From Doris montereyensis (Eukaryota; Mollusca; Gastropoda; Nudibranchia; Dorididae), in assembly GCA_037039925.1 (NCBI GenBank), contig JAXRKP010000337.1, positions 41,001 to 105,000 of the forward strand: 64,000 bases of DNA, in the 5' to 3' direction. Below, one piece after another: positions 41,140-54,005 of the stretch. Numbering within the stretch: the stretch's first letter is position 1; each line of letters opens with the position of its first letter. The notes under the pieces were generated by a model. The model made no database searches, was not told the origin of the DNA, and saw only the letters and a program-made list of their open reading frames with translations. The translations under genes were made by a program, and so were the position numbers.

Positions 41140-44100
41140 CATTGAAACATAATATGAGTGTAGTAAGTAAATCTAGAGACATCTCTAGTAGATATAATAT
41201 GAGTGTAGAGTGAATCTAGAGACACTAGTAGATATAATATGAGTGTAGACTAGTAAGTGAATCTAGAGACATCTCTAGTAGATGTAATATGAGTGTAGAC
41301 TAGTAAGTGAATCTAGAGATATCTCTAGTAGATATAATATGAGTGTAGTAAGTGAATCTAGAGATATCTCTAGATATAATAGATATAATGAATAGAGACA
41401 TCTCTAGTAGATATAATATGAGTAAGTGAATCTAGAGATATCTCTAGTAGATATAATATGAGTGTAGTAAGTGAATCTAGAGACATCTCTAGTAGATATA
41501 ATATGAGTGTAGTAAGTGAATCTAGAGACATCTCTAGTAGATATAATATGAGTGTAGACTACTAAGTGAATCTAGAGACATCTCTAGTAGATGTAATATG
41601 AGTGTAGACTAGTAAGTGAATCTAGAGATATCTCTAGTAGATATAATATGAGTGTAGTAAGTGAATCTAGAGACATCTCTAGTAGATATAATATGAGTGT
41701 AGACTAGTAAGTGAATCTAGAGACATCTCTAGTAGATATAATATGAGTGTAGACTAGTAAGTGAATCTAGAGACATCTCTAGTAGATATAATATGAGTGT
41801 AGTAAGTGAATCTAGAGACATCTCTAGTAGATATAATATGAGTGTAGACTAGTAAGTGAATCTAGAGACATCTCTAGTAGATATAATATGAGTAGTAAGT
41901 GAATCTAGAAACATCTCTAGTAGATATAATATGAGTCTAGTAAGTGAATCTAGAGACATCTCTAGTAGATATAATATGAGTGTAGTTAGTGAATCTAGAG
42001 ACATCTCTAGTAGATATAATATGAGTGTAGACTAGTAAGTGAATCTAGAGATATCTCTAGTAGATATAATATGAGTGTAGACTAGTAAGTGAATCTAGAG
42101 ATATCTCTAGTAGATATAATATGAGTGTAGTAAGTGAATCTAGAGATATCTCTAGTAGATATAATATGAGTGTAGTAGTAAGTGAATCTAGAGATATCTC
42201 TAGTAGATATAATATGAGTGTAGTAAGTGAATCTAGAGATATCTCTAGTAGATATAATATGAGTGTAGTAAGTGAATCTAGAGACATCTCTAGTAGATAT
42301 AATATGAGTGTAGTAAGTGAATCTAGAGACATCTCTAGTAGATATAATATGAGTGTAGTAAGTGAATCTAGAGACATCTCTAGTAGATATAATATGATAG
42401 AGTGAATCTAGAGATCTCTAGTAAGTGAATCTAGAGACATCTCTAGTAGATATAATATGAGTGTACTAGTAAGTGAATCTAGAGATATCTCTAGTAGATA
42501 TAATATGAGTGTAGTAAGTGAATCTAGAGACATCTCTAGTAGATATAATATGAGTGTAGTAAGTGAATCTAGAGATATCTCTAGTAGATATAATATGAGT
42601 AGTAAGTGAATCTAGAGACATCTCTAGTAGATGAATCTAGTAAGTGAATCTAGAGACATCTCTAGTAGATATAATATGAGTGTAGACTAGTAAGTGAATC
42701 TAGAGACATCTCTAGTAGATATAATATGAGTGTAGACTAGTAAGTGAATCTAGAGATATCTCTAGTAGATATAATATGAGTGTAGTAAGTGAATCTAGAG
42801 ATATCTCTAGTAGATGTAATATGAGTGTAGTAAGTGAATCTAGAGATATCTCTAGTAGATGTAATATGAGTGTAGTAAGTGAATCTAGAGACATCTCTAG
42901 TAGATGTAATATGAGTGTAGTAAGTGAATCTAGAGATATCTCTAGTAGATGTAATATGAGTGTAGTAAGTGAATCTAGAGACATCTCTAGTAGATATAAT
43001 ATGAGTGTAGTAAGTGAATCTAGAGACATCTCTAGTAGATATAATATGAGTGTAGACTAGTAAGTGAATCTAGAGACATCTCTAGTAGATATAATATGAG
43101 TGTAGACTAGTAAGTGAATCTAGAGACATCTCTAGTAGATATAATATGAGTGTAGTAAGTGAATCTAGAGATATCTCTAGTAGATATAATATGAGTGTAG
43201 TAGTAAGTGAATCTAGAGACATCTCTAGTAGATATAATATGAGTGTAGTAGTAAGTGAATCTAGAGACATCTCTAGTAGATATAATGAGTGTAGACTAGT
43301 AAGTGAATCTAGAGATATCTCTAGTAGATATAATATGAGTGTAGTAAGTGAATCTAGAGACATCTCTAGTAGATATAATATGAGTGTAGTAAGTGAATCT
43401 AGAGACATCTCTAGTAGATATAATATGAGTGTAGACTAGTAAGTGAATCTAGAGACATCTCTAGTAGATATAATATGAGTCTAGTAAGTGAATCTAGAGA
43501 CATCTCTAGTAGATATAATATGAGTGTAGGTAAGTGAATCTAGAGACATCTCTAGTAGATATAATATGAGTGTAGACTAGTAATGAATAGAGACATCTCT
43601 AGTAGATATAATATGAGTGTAGTAAGTGAATCTAGAGATATCTCTAGTAGATATAATATGAGTGTAGACTAGTAAGTGAATCTAGAGACATCTCTAGTAG
43701 ATATAATATGAGTGTAGTAAGTGAATCTAGAGATATCTCTAGTAGATATAATATGAGTGTAGTAAGTGAATCTAAAGACATCTCTAGTAGATATAATATG
43801 AGTGTAGTAAGTGAATCTAGAGACATCTCTAGTAGATATAATATGAGTGTAGTAAGTGAATCTAGAGACATCTCTAGTAGATGTAATATGAGTGTAGTAA
43901 GTGAATCTAGAGACATCTCTAGTAGATATAATATGAGTGTAGACTAGTAAGTGAATCTAGAGATATCTCTAGTAGATATAATATGAGTGTAGTAAGTGAA
44001 TCTAGAGATATCTCTAGTAGATATAATATGAGTGTAGTAAGTGAATCTAGAGACATCTCTAGATATAATAGATATAGTGAATCTAGAGATATCTCTGTAG

Positions 44101-46215
44101 ATGTAATAGAGTGTAGTAAGTGAATCTAGAGACATCTCTAGTAGATATAATATGAGTGTAGACTAGTAAGTGAATCTAGAGATATCTCTAGTAGATATAA
44201 TATGAGTGTAGTAAGTGAATCTAGAGATATCTCTAGTAGATATAATATGAGTGTAGTAAGTGAATCTAGAGACATCTCTAGTAGATATAATATGAGTGTA
44301 GACTAGTAAGTGAATCTAGAGACATCTCTAGTAGATATAATATGAGTCTAGTAAGTGAATCTAGAGACATCTCTAGTAGATATAATATGAGTGTAGTAAG
44401 TGAATCTAGAGACATCTCTAGTAGATATAATATGAGTGTAGTAAGTGAATCTAGAGACATCTCTAGTAGATATAATATGAGTGTAGTAAGTGAATCTAGA
44501 GATATCTCTAGTAGATATAATATGAGTGTAGACTAGTAAGTGAATCTAGAGACATCTCTAGTAGATATAATATGAGTGTAGTAAGTGAATCTAGAGATAT
44601 CTCTAGTAGATATAATATGAGTGTAGAGTGAATCTAAAGACATCTCTAGTAGATGTAATATGAGTGTAGTAAGTGAATCTAGAGACATCTCTAATAGATA
44701 TAATATGAGTGTAGTAAGTGAATCTAGAGACATCTCTAGTAGATGTAATATGAGTGTAGTAAGTGAATCTAAAGACATCTCTAGTAGATATAATATGAGT
44801 GTAGTAAGTGAATCTAGAGACATCTCTAGTAGATATAATATGAGTGTAGTAAGTGAATCTAGAGACATCTCTAGTAGATATAATATGAGTGTAGTAAGTG
44901 AATGTAGAGACATCTCTAGTAGATATAATATGAGTGTAGTAAGTGAATGTAGAGACATCTCTAGTAGATATAATATGAGTGTAGTAGTAAGTGAATCTAA
45001 AGACATCTCTAATAGATATAATATGAGTGTAGTAAGTGAATCTAGAGACATCTCTAGTAGATGTAATATGAGTGTAGTAAGTGAATCTAAAGACATCTCT
45101 AGTAGATATAATATGAGTGTAGTAAGTGAATCTAGAGACATCTCTAGTAGATATAATATGAGTGTAGTAAGTGAATGTAGAGACATCTCTAGTAGATATA
45201 ATATGAGTGTAGTAAGTGAATGTAGAGACATCTCTAGTAGATATAATATGAGTGTAGACTAGTAAGTGAATCTAGAGACATCTCTAGTAGATATAATATG
45301 AGTGTAGTAAGTGAATCTAGAGACATCTCTAGTAGATATAATATGAGTGTAGTAAGTGAATCTAGAGACATCTCTAGTAGATATAATATGAGTGTAGACT
45401 AGTAAGTGAATCTAGAGACATCTCTAGTAGATATAATATGAGTGTAGTAAGTGAATCTAGAGACATCTCTAGTAGATATAATATGAGTCCAGTAAGTGAA
45501 TGTAGAGACATCTCTAGTAGATATAATATGAGTGTAGTAAGTGAATCTAGAGACATCTCTAGTAGATATAATATGAGTGTAGTAAGTGAATCTAGAGATA
45601 TCTCTAGATATAATAGATGTAATGAATCTAGAGATATCTCTAGTAGATGTAATATGAGTGTAGTAAGTGAATCTAGAGATATCTCTAGTAGATATAATAT
45701 GAGTGTAGACTAGTAAGTGAATCTAGAGACATCTCTAGTAGTTGTAATATGAGTGTAGTAAGTGAATCTAGAGATATCTCTAGTAGATATAATATGAGTG
45801 TAGTAAGTGAATCTAGAGACATCTCTAGTAGATATAATATGAGTGTAGACTAGTAAGTGAATCTAGAGACATCTCTAGTAGATATAATATGAGTCTAGTA
45901 AGTGAATCTAGAGACATCTCTAGTAGATGTAATATGAGTGTAGTGAGTGAATCTAGAGACATCTCTAGTAGATATAATATGAGTGTAGTAAGTGAATCTA
46001 GAGACATCTCTAGTAGATATAATATGAGTGTAGACTAGTAAGTGAATCTAGAGACATCTCTAGTAGATGTAATATGAGTGTAGACTAGTAAGTGAATCTA
46101 GAGACATCTCTAGTAGATATAATATGAGTGTAGTAAGTGAATCTAGAGATATCTCTAGTAGATGTAATATGAGTGTAAGTGAATCTAGAGAAATCTCTAG
46201 TAGATGTAATATGAG
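41140..46215. repeat. 45/50-bp minisatellite carrying a 16-bp palindrome per unit
   Basis: About 110 units with GATATAATATGAGTGTAG, optional ACTAG, TAAGTGAAT and CTAGAGATATCTCTAG. The last part is a perfect palindrome; the common variant GACATC breaks only its centre. Open frames on both strands are repeat translations. Confidence 0.98.
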
Positions 46216-46284
46216 TGTAAGTGTAACTGCACAACTGCAATTGGGGATGGGGGTCAAAGATGAGACAAAATCATTAATAATAAT

Positions 46285-46292
46285 ATACTAGA

Positions 46293-46347
<55 letters not shown>

Positions 46348-46350
46348 TCT
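46285..46350. repeat. (TA)n(GA)n microsatellite
   Basis: TATATA run of about 30 bp followed by a GA run of about 25 bp. Confidence 0.95.
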
Positions 46351-46399
46351 AGTACTAAATCTAGTATAGATTATATCTTTTTATTCTTAAAGATTAAAA

Positions 46400-46950
46400 A
46401 AAATATTTAATTAATAGGCTAGAGATGTAGTTAGATCTTTTTTTAATTAATAGGCTAGAGATGTAGTTAGATCTTTTTTTTAATTAATAGGCTAGAGATG
46501 TAGTTAGATCTTTTTTTTAATTAATAGGCTAGAGATGTAGTTAGATCTTTTTTTAATTAATAGGCTAGAGATGTAGTTAGATCTTTTTTTTTAATTAATA
46601 GGCTAGAGATGTAGTTAGATCTTTTTTTAATTAATAGGCTAGAGATGTAGTTAGATCTTTTTTTTAATTAATAGGCTAGAGATGTAGTTAGATCTTTTTT
46701 TTAATTAATAGGCTAGAGATGTAGTTAGATCTTTTTTTTAATTAATAGGCTAGACATGTAGTTAGATCTTTTTTTAATTAATAGGCTAAACATGTAGTTA
46801 GATCTTTTTTTTAATTAATAGGCTAAACATGTAGTTAGAACTTTTTCAAATTAATAGGTTAAACATGTAGTTAGAACTTTTTCAAATTAATAGGCTAAAC
46901 ATGTAGTTAGAACTTTTCAAATTAATAGGTTAAACATGTAGTTAGATCTT
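46400..46950. repeat. 36-bp minisatellite
   Basis: About 15 units of TTTTTTTAATTAATAGGCTA plus GAGATGTAGTTAGATC. T-run length varies from unit to unit. Later units change GAGATG to AACATG and GATC to GAAC. Confidence 0.96.
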
Positions 46951-47444
46951 TTTTCAAAAAAATATAAAGCTGGAGCTTTACATGCATCTGTCCTAACTGC
47001 TGATAAGCTACGTACGTTGTCATGAAATTAGTTTAATACATGTACCGGTACTACTATTACTATTACTACTAATACTTAGGGATCATAAGGAGTGGAGTCT
47101 CAAAATAAACAGGAATTATTCCCCTTTAAACTTTAAAATGTCATTGATGCTATTTTTGTACGATTTTTCACGGCTTTGTTGTTCAAGTTAATAAAAGCGA
47201 GGTGGGTTCAACACGGTCTTGCGTTCCTTTGTCCCGAGAGCCTAAGAACCGCCTGTATGGGCTCTAAAACAAAATATTCAATAAAATACGTATTATAAAC
47301 CACATACATTTACATGACAAAGACAATCAAAGAAAAAGAAAAAGAACTTGTAAAAGGTCTTTATTTCAAGCAAAACACAGGTTTTCTGACAACTTTTGCT
47401 AGGCTTGAAATTTTTTCCATCAGCCCAAAGTGAGCGCTTGTAGT
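46951..47444. other. unique intergenic sequence
   Basis: No gene or known repeat recognised. Confidence 0.5.
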
Positions 47445-47995
47445 GCCTGTTACTACTCTTCTTAGATATTTCATTTCAGCTGCCTGTACTCTACTGTATT
47501 CTCTACTTCTCTTCTTAGATATTTCATTTCAGCTGCCTGTACTCTACTGTATTCTCTACTTTCTTCTTAGATATTTCATTTCAGCTGCCTTCTTAGTATT
47601 CTCTACTTCTCTTCTTAGATATTTCATTTCAGCTGCCTGTACATTACTGTATTCTCTACTTCTCTTCTTAGATATTTCATTTCAGCTGCCTGTACTCTAC
47701 TGTATTCTCTACTTCTCTTCTTAGATATTTCATTTCAGCTGCCTGTACTCTACTGTATTCTCTACTTCTCTTCTTAGATATTTCATTTCAGCTGCCTGTA
47801 CTCTACTGTATTCTCTACTTCTCTTCTTAGATATTTCATTTCAGCTGCCTGCACTCTACTGTATTCTCTACTTCTCTTCTTAGATATTTCATTTCAGCTG
47901 CCTGCACTCTACTGTATTCTCTACTTCTCTTCTTAGATATTTCATTTCAGCTGCCTGTACTCTACTGTATTCTCTACTTCTCTTCTTAGATATTC
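47445..47995 (-). repeat. 53-bp minisatellite made from LINE coding sequence
   Basis: About ten units. On the minus strand each contains GAATACAGTAGAGTACAGGC, AGCTGAAATGAAATATCTAA and GAAGAGAAGTAGA, encoding EYSRVQAAEMKYLRREVE. This is the segment after ETWTLDSR in the LINE C-terminus, in the same orientation as the LINE it adjoins. Confidence 0.95.
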
Positions 47996-48481
47996 CATTT
48001 CGGCTGCCTGCACTCTACTGTATTCTCTACTGTCTAAAGTCCAGGTTTCGCTGCCATAGAGGAGAGTAAACCAATAAACTGTGTTGTATACTACCATTTC
48101 GGTTTTTGTTGACAATACTTGCTTACCTACAAATGCCTTTCCTAGATAGTTATATATTGCACTTGTCTTTTTGATTCTCTGGCTGATTTCTTCTCTTAGT
48201 TTTCCCTCTGAGTTAATCATTACTCCTAGGTAATAGTAGCTGTCAACTTGTTCTAAACTCTCCCTACCCAATTTAAGATTTTGTGTTTTGGCTTCCCTAG
48301 TTACTAGCATTGTTTTGGTTTTCTTTGCATTTACTCTCATTCCTCTTTTATTTAGTTCATTGTTCATAATATTGATATTCGACTGAAGGTCATTTTCTGA
48401 TTTTCCAAACAGAACTAAATCATCAGCAAATGAAAGCATTGATACATTTACTGGTTTGAGCTTCCACATACCTTCATTCAT
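47942..48481 (-). mobile_element. truncated RTE-like LINE (RT palm to C-terminus), frame open
   Basis: An uninterrupted frame of about 179 residues starts MNEGMWKLKPVNVSMLSFAD and includes FADDLVLFGKSENDLQSNIN (the catalytic F/Y-x-D-D box), YYLGVMINSEGKLREEI and LLYGSETWTLDSREYSRVQA. It matches the LINE at 21,215-24,540 but has fewer disabling changes. The 3' side is replaced by the 53-bp array and the 5' side by the 41-bp array. Confidence 0.88.
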
Positions 48482-51400
48482 TTCTGATAGATTAGATTAG
48501 AAGGTAAAGAGAGATCTTTAATAGAAGGAAGATTAGATAAGAAGGTAAAGAGAGATCTTTAATAGAAGGCAGATTAGATTAGAAGGTAAAGAGAGATCTT
48601 TAATAGAAGGCAGATTAGATTAGAAGGTAAAGAGAGATCTTTAGTAGAAGGCAGATTAGATTTGAAGGTAAAGAGAGATCTTTAATAGAAGGCAGATTAG
48701 ATTAGAAGGTAAAGAGAGATCTTTAATAGAAGGCAGATTAGATTAGAAGGTAAAGAGAGATCTTTATAGAAGGCAGATTAGATTAGAAGGTAAAGAGAGA
48801 TCTTTAATAGAAGGCAGATTAGATTAGAAGATAAAGAGAGATCTTTAATAGAAGGCAGATTAGATTAGAAGGTAAAGAGAGATCTTTAATAGAAGGCAGA
48901 TTAGATTAGAAGGTAAAGAGAGATCTTTAATAGAAGGCAGATTAGATTAGAAGGTAAAGAGAGATCTTTAATAGAAGGCAGATTAGATTAGAAGGTAAAG
49001 AGAGATCTTTAATAGAAGGCAGATTAGATTAGAAGGTAAAGAGAGATCTTTAATAGAAGGCAGATTAGATTAGAAGGTAAAGAGAGATCTTTAATAGAAG
49101 GCAGATTAGATTAGAAGGTAAAGAGAGATCTTTAATAGAAGGCAGATTAGATTAGAAGGTAAAGAGAGATCTTTAATAGAAGGCAGATTAGATTAGAAGG
49201 TAAAGAGAGATCTTTAATAGAAGGCAGATTAGATTAGAAGGTAAAGAGAGATCTTTAATAGAAGGCAGATTAGATTAGAAGGTAAAGAGAGATCTTTAAT
49301 AGAAGGCAGATTAGATTAGAAGGTAAAGAGAGATCTTTAATAGAAGGCAGATTAGATTAGAAGGTAAAGAGAGATCTTTAATAGAAGGCAGATTAGATTA
49401 GATTAGAAGGTAAAGAGAGATCTTTAATAGAAGGCAGATTAGATTAGAAGGTAAAGAGAGATCTTTAATAGAAGGCAGATTAGATTAGAAGGTAAAGAGA
49501 GATCTTTAATAGAAGGCAGATTAGATTAGATTAGAAGGTAAAGAGAGATCTTTAATAGAAGGCAGATTAGATTAGAAGGTAAAGAGAGATCTTTAATAGA
49601 AGGCAGATTAGATTAGAAGGTAAAGAGAGATCTTTAATAGAAGGCAGATTAGATTAGATTAGAAGGTAAAGAGAGATCTTTAATAGAAGGCAGATTAGAT
49701 TAGAAGGTAAAGAGAGATCTTTAATAGAAGGCAGATTAGATTAGAAGGTAAAGAGAGATCTTTAATAGAAGGCAGATTAGATTAGAAGGTAAAGAGAGAT
49801 CTTTAATAGAAGGCAGATTAGATTAGAAGGTAAAGAGAGATCTTTAATAGAAGGCAGATTAGATTAGATTAGAAGGTAAAGAGAGATCTTTAATAGAAGG
49901 CAGATTAGATTAGATTAGAAGGTAAAGAGAGATCTTTAATAGAAGGCAGATTAGATTAGATTAGAAGGTAAAGAGAGATCTTTAATAGAAGGCAGATTAG
50001 ATTAGATTAGAAGGTAAAGAGAGATCTTTAATAGAAGGCAGATTAGAATTAGATTGGAATAGAAGGTAAAGAGAGATCTTTAATAGAAGGCAGATTAGAT
50101 TAGATTAGAAGGTAAAGAGAGATCTTTAATAGAAGGCAGATTAGAATAGAAGGTAAAGAGAGATCTTTAATAGAAGGCAGATTAGAGATTAGAAGGTAAA
50201 GAGAGATCTTTAATAGAAGGCAGATTAGATTAGAAGGTAAAGAGAGATCTTTAATAGAAGGCAGATTAGATTAGAAGGTAAAGAGAGATCTTTAATAGAA
50301 GGGATTAGATTAGATTAGAAGGTAAAGAGAGATCTTTAATAGAAGGCAGATTAGATTAGATTAGAAGGTAAAGAGAGATCTTTAATAGAAGGCAGATTAG
50401 ATTAGATTAGAAGGTAAAGAGAGATCTTTAATAGAAGGCAGATTAGATTAGATTAGAAGGTAAAGAGAGATCTTTAATAGAAGGCAGATTAGATTAGAAT
50501 AGAAGGTAAAGAGAGATCTTTAATAGAAGGCAGATTAGAATAGAAGGTAAAGAGAGATCTTTAATAGAAGGCAGATTAGAATAGAAGGTAAAGAGAGATC
50601 TTTAATAGAAGGCAGATTAGAATAGAAGGTAAAGAGAGATCTTTAATAGAAGGCAGATTAGATTAGAAGGTAAAGAGAGATCTTTAATAGAAGGCAGATT
50701 AGATTAGAAGGTAAAGAGAGATCTTTAATAGAAGGCAGATTAGAATAGAAGGTAAAGAGAGATCTTTAATAGAAGGCAGATTAGATTAGAAGGTAAAGAG
50801 AGATCTTTAATAGAAGGCAGATTAGATTAGATTAGAAGGTAAAGAGAGATCTTTAATAGAAGGCAGATTAGAATAGAAGGTAAAGAGAGATCTTTAATAG
50901 AAGGCAGATTAGATTAGATTAGAAGGTAAAGAGAGATCTTTAATAGAAGGATTAGATTAGATTAGAAGGTAAAGAGAGATCTTTAATAGAAGGCAGATTA
51001 GATTAGATTAGAAGGTAAAGAGAGATCTTTAATAGAAGGCAGATTAGATTAGAAGGTAAAGAGAGATCTTCAATAGAAGGCAGATTAGATAAGATTAGAA
51101 GGTAAAGAGAGATCTTTAATAGAAGAAGGCAGATTAGAATTAGATTAGAAGGTAAAGAGAGATCTTTAATAGAAGTAAAGAGAGATCTTTAATAGAAGGT
51201 AAAGAGAGATTTTAATAGAAGGTAAAGAGAGATCTTTAATAGAAGGTAAAGATTAGATCTTTAGATTAGAAGGTAAAGAGAGATCTTTAATAGAAGGCAG
51301 ATCTTTAATAGAAGGTAAAGAGAGATCTTTAATAGAAGGTAAAGAGAGATTAGAAGGTAAATTAGATTAGAAGGTAAAGAGAGATCTTTAATAGAAGGTA

Positions 51401-52000
51401 AAGAGAGATCTTTTAGAATTAGACCTTTTAGAAGGTAAAGAGAGATCTTTAATAGAAGGCAGATTAGATAAGAATAGAAGGTAAAGAGAGATCTTTAATA
51501 GAAGGCAGATTAGATTAGAATAGTAAAGGTAAAGAGAGATCTTTAATAGAAGGTAAAGAGAGATCTTTAATAGAACAGATTAGATTAGAATAGAAGGTAA
51601 AGAGAGATCTTTAATAGAAGGCAGATTAGATTAGAATAGAAGGTAAAGAGAGATCTTTAATAGAAGGTAAAGAGAGATCTTTAATAGAAGGTAAAGAGAG
51701 ATCTTTACTAGAAGGTAAAGAGAGACCTTTTAATAGAAGGTAAAGAGAGATCTTTAATAGAAGGTAAAGATTAGATTTAATAGAAGGTAAAGAGAGATCT
51801 TTAATAGAAGGCAGATTAGATTTTAATAGAAGGTAAAGAGAGATCTTTAATAGAAGGTAAAGATTAGATCTTTAATAGAAGGTAAAGAGAGATCTTTAAT
51901 AGAAGGTAAAGAGAGACCTTTAATAGAAGGTAAAGAGAGACCTTTAATAGAAGGTAAAGAGAGACCTTTAATAGAAGGTAAAGAGATATCTTTAATAGAA
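48482..52000. repeat. 41-bp minisatellite, 3.5 kb
   Basis: About 85 units of AGATTAGATTAGAAGGTAAA, GAGAGATCTTTAATAGAAGG and C. Units are almost identical from 48,600 to 50,000; units gain GATTA (46 bp) or lose the GATTAGATT part after about 51,100. It starts exactly where the LINE coding sequence stops. Confidence 0.98.
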
Positions 52001-52039
52001 GACACCCCTATCCCCGTGTTGAAAAAGGCCTAAAACAAA

Positions 52040-52255
52040 GCAGACACACACACACACACACACACACACATGCGCGCGAACACACATACCAACGAGTACA
52101 CATTTAAACGGCGTACCAGTGCGAAGCTATCTACACTACACTTAGGCCTTACCACGTGCTTACAACACTATACACTTACCACGTGCTTACAACACTATAC
52201 ACTTACCACGTGCTTACAACACTATACACTTACCACGTGCTTACAACACCACTTA
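52040..52255. repeat. (CA)n and a 26-27-bp direct repeat, 4 copies
   Basis: CA run at about 52,045-52,070; units TTACCACGTGCTTACAACAC plus TATACAC at 52,150-52,250. Confidence 0.92.
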
Positions 52256-52886
52256 CCACTAGCAAGCAAGAACATCTCGCCTGCGTGGTTCTACACCCCC
52301 ACCTCCCCCTTCCTGTGCCAGTCCCCCGCTGTCTTCCCTTTTCACTGTCACGATGTGCGGTGATTGAAGGGTTTGATTACCACCTCATCTCCTCAGTTAC
52401 GCTCTTTGTTTCGTATCGCTAGGCATTACGTGTGACCATGTGTGACCCCTTTGCGGAATTATTGAAATTGAAGAGGATGAAACCAAAGAAAAAAGGGGAA
52501 AGTTGTTTCGGTTTAAAGACATTTGCGCTTAGCATTTCGGTTTATCATACGAACTGATACAAAGACAAAGAATAAACTTGTACAATTTATCAATTTCTTT
52601 GCGGTTCATCGACTTTTTCGGTTTAGCTTCTTTCGGTTTAAAGTATTTCTACTGTAATAAGAATTTTTGTAAAAATTTTGAAAAAGTTCCTTCATACCAC
52701 AGAACATCATTTATGACTCAATAAGCATGTAAATTTACCAATTACAAAAAGAGAAGATTAAAGATTTAAATGAAACAAAGATTTAGATGAAATTTACTTT
52801 TAAAATCCATATATAATATACTCATACTCCTGAAATTTGAAATGATTATTGTGAAATAAAAAATAATTTATAAAAAGTCCCCATAC
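52256..52886. other. intergenic AT-rich sequence
   Basis: A TTTCGGTTTA motif recurs at 52,507, 52,536 and 52,630. No gene recognised. Confidence 0.5.
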
Positions 52887-53431
52887 TCATACACAATGTT
52901 TCTTAGAATGGAATTCTGAAAAGCAGCGAGTAATGCATAATGCCACCTTGCAGACAGCACACCAAAACAGTGTCTCTTTTCGAAATCTTGATGTGCGAGT
53001 TATCGCCGTTGAGCCGAAGAGGTTTTTTCTCCATCTCTGCACACTTTGCAAATTCTGTAGGGTTTTTGCTTAGAAGCAGTGCTGGGAATGTTCTCACCAA
53101 AGTGTGTGTGAAGAGCAGTAGAGGGGTTGGGCGCTGGGGTTGGAGGAATTGCGATGGGCACGGCTGATCGGTTCAGCCACTCAGCTTTGGGTCGATGAAA
53201 GTTGTCGGTGATTTCTCCTCCCAGCTGAATGAGATATTCCCGAACTGTTAGCTGTTTTGTTCGAAGCAGTGCCATTTTTTTTATTGAAGAGAATTCTGGT
53301 GACGATAGGTCGTGACCTCGCAAGATGTCGCCTAATTTCCGACGTCGGCAGCACCCGGCAGGCGCTAGCGGGTGCATTAGGCAGGATGCCGAAAAGGGTT
53401 TTAGCGAGCGCGTCAGGCAGGATTGGGTTAA
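52887..53431 (-). pseudogene. piggyBac transposase C-terminal remnant with element end
   Basis: On the minus strand: an end at TTAA (53,428-53,431) with CCCAATCCTGCCTGACGCGC and two subterminal GC-rich repeats. Then coding remnant LTVREYLIQLGGEITDNFHR, PKAEWLNRS, HFGENIPSTASKQKPYRICK and VCRDGEK. After frame changes comes FWCAVCKVALCITRCFSEFH, SKKHCV, stop at 52,887-52,889. C-x-x-C---L-C---C-F---(Y/F)-H is the cysteine-rich domain that ends piggyBac transposases. The catalytic domain is missing. The second terminal repeat was not found. Confidence 0.75.
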
Positions 53432-53433
53432 GG

Positions 53434-53688
53434 CCTATAGAGCCAGAGCTTATCCCGGATCTTATAGCATGAAACGAAACAGGTGACAATAATCACCTCC
53501 TGGCCAGGACGCTAGTCTGACACAGGTATTTACTCCCAAGCTAGTGCGTGTACCCATTTGCACCTAGGTAGAGTGGGGGAAATGCGTGTTAAGTGGCTTT
53601 CCCAAGGAACACAACGTCGGACCTGGCTTTGCTAGGATTCGAAATAGGGACCTCATGACCTAACCGTTCGGCCACCGACACCACATGG
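53434..53688 (-). mobile_element. tRNA-derived SINE (family 2), nearly complete
   Basis: On the minus strand it starts GGTGTCGGTGGCCGAACGGT (A-box), with GGTCATGAGGTCCCTATTTC and a B-box-like TTCGAATCCTAGC. A central part contains TTGGGAAAGCCACTTAACAC and CTAGGTGCAAATGGGTACAC, and it ends GATAAGCTCTGGCTCTATAG. The head looks Leu/Ser-tRNA-like. It abuts the TTAA end of the piggyBac remnant. Confidence 0.78.
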
Positions 53689-53756
53689 TACTTCCATTAA
53701 TGTACGTATAATTATAATTACTAGTTACATAAAATGTAATTATTAGTTTTGTAAAC

Positions 53757-54005
53757 TGGAGGGGACTTGGTAGTACAGAGGCAAGATGTCGGCCTCTCAA
53801 CCAAAAGGTAGTGGGTTCGAAACACCATGCCAAAGGGTGAACAATTTTCTTGTTTTTTCGAGCAAAATCTTGGACGAGAACATCAACAAGGTGTACAGGA
53901 TTTGGCTGATTGATATGAAGGGTTCCTTGTCCATCATGTGGTGCCATGATTTTGGGGGCAAATTCACAGTAAACAGCAAGATAAAACACAAGCGAAAAAA
54001 AAGGA
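53757..54005 (+). mobile_element. tRNA-derived SINE (family 1 head, different tail)
   Basis: GGGGACTTGGTAGTACAGAG, CTCTCAACCAAAAGGTAGTG and GGGTTCGAAACACC match the head of the SINE at 4,268-4,575. The tail (GTCCATCATGTGGTGCCATG, CAGCAAGATAAAACACA) instead resembles the family 3 repeat. Confidence 0.75.

Noticed and set aside
42057..46257. Open frames such as MSVVSESRDISSRYN in the palindromic array
   Set aside because: The 45-bp period is a multiple of 3; both strands are open; no start context or domain.
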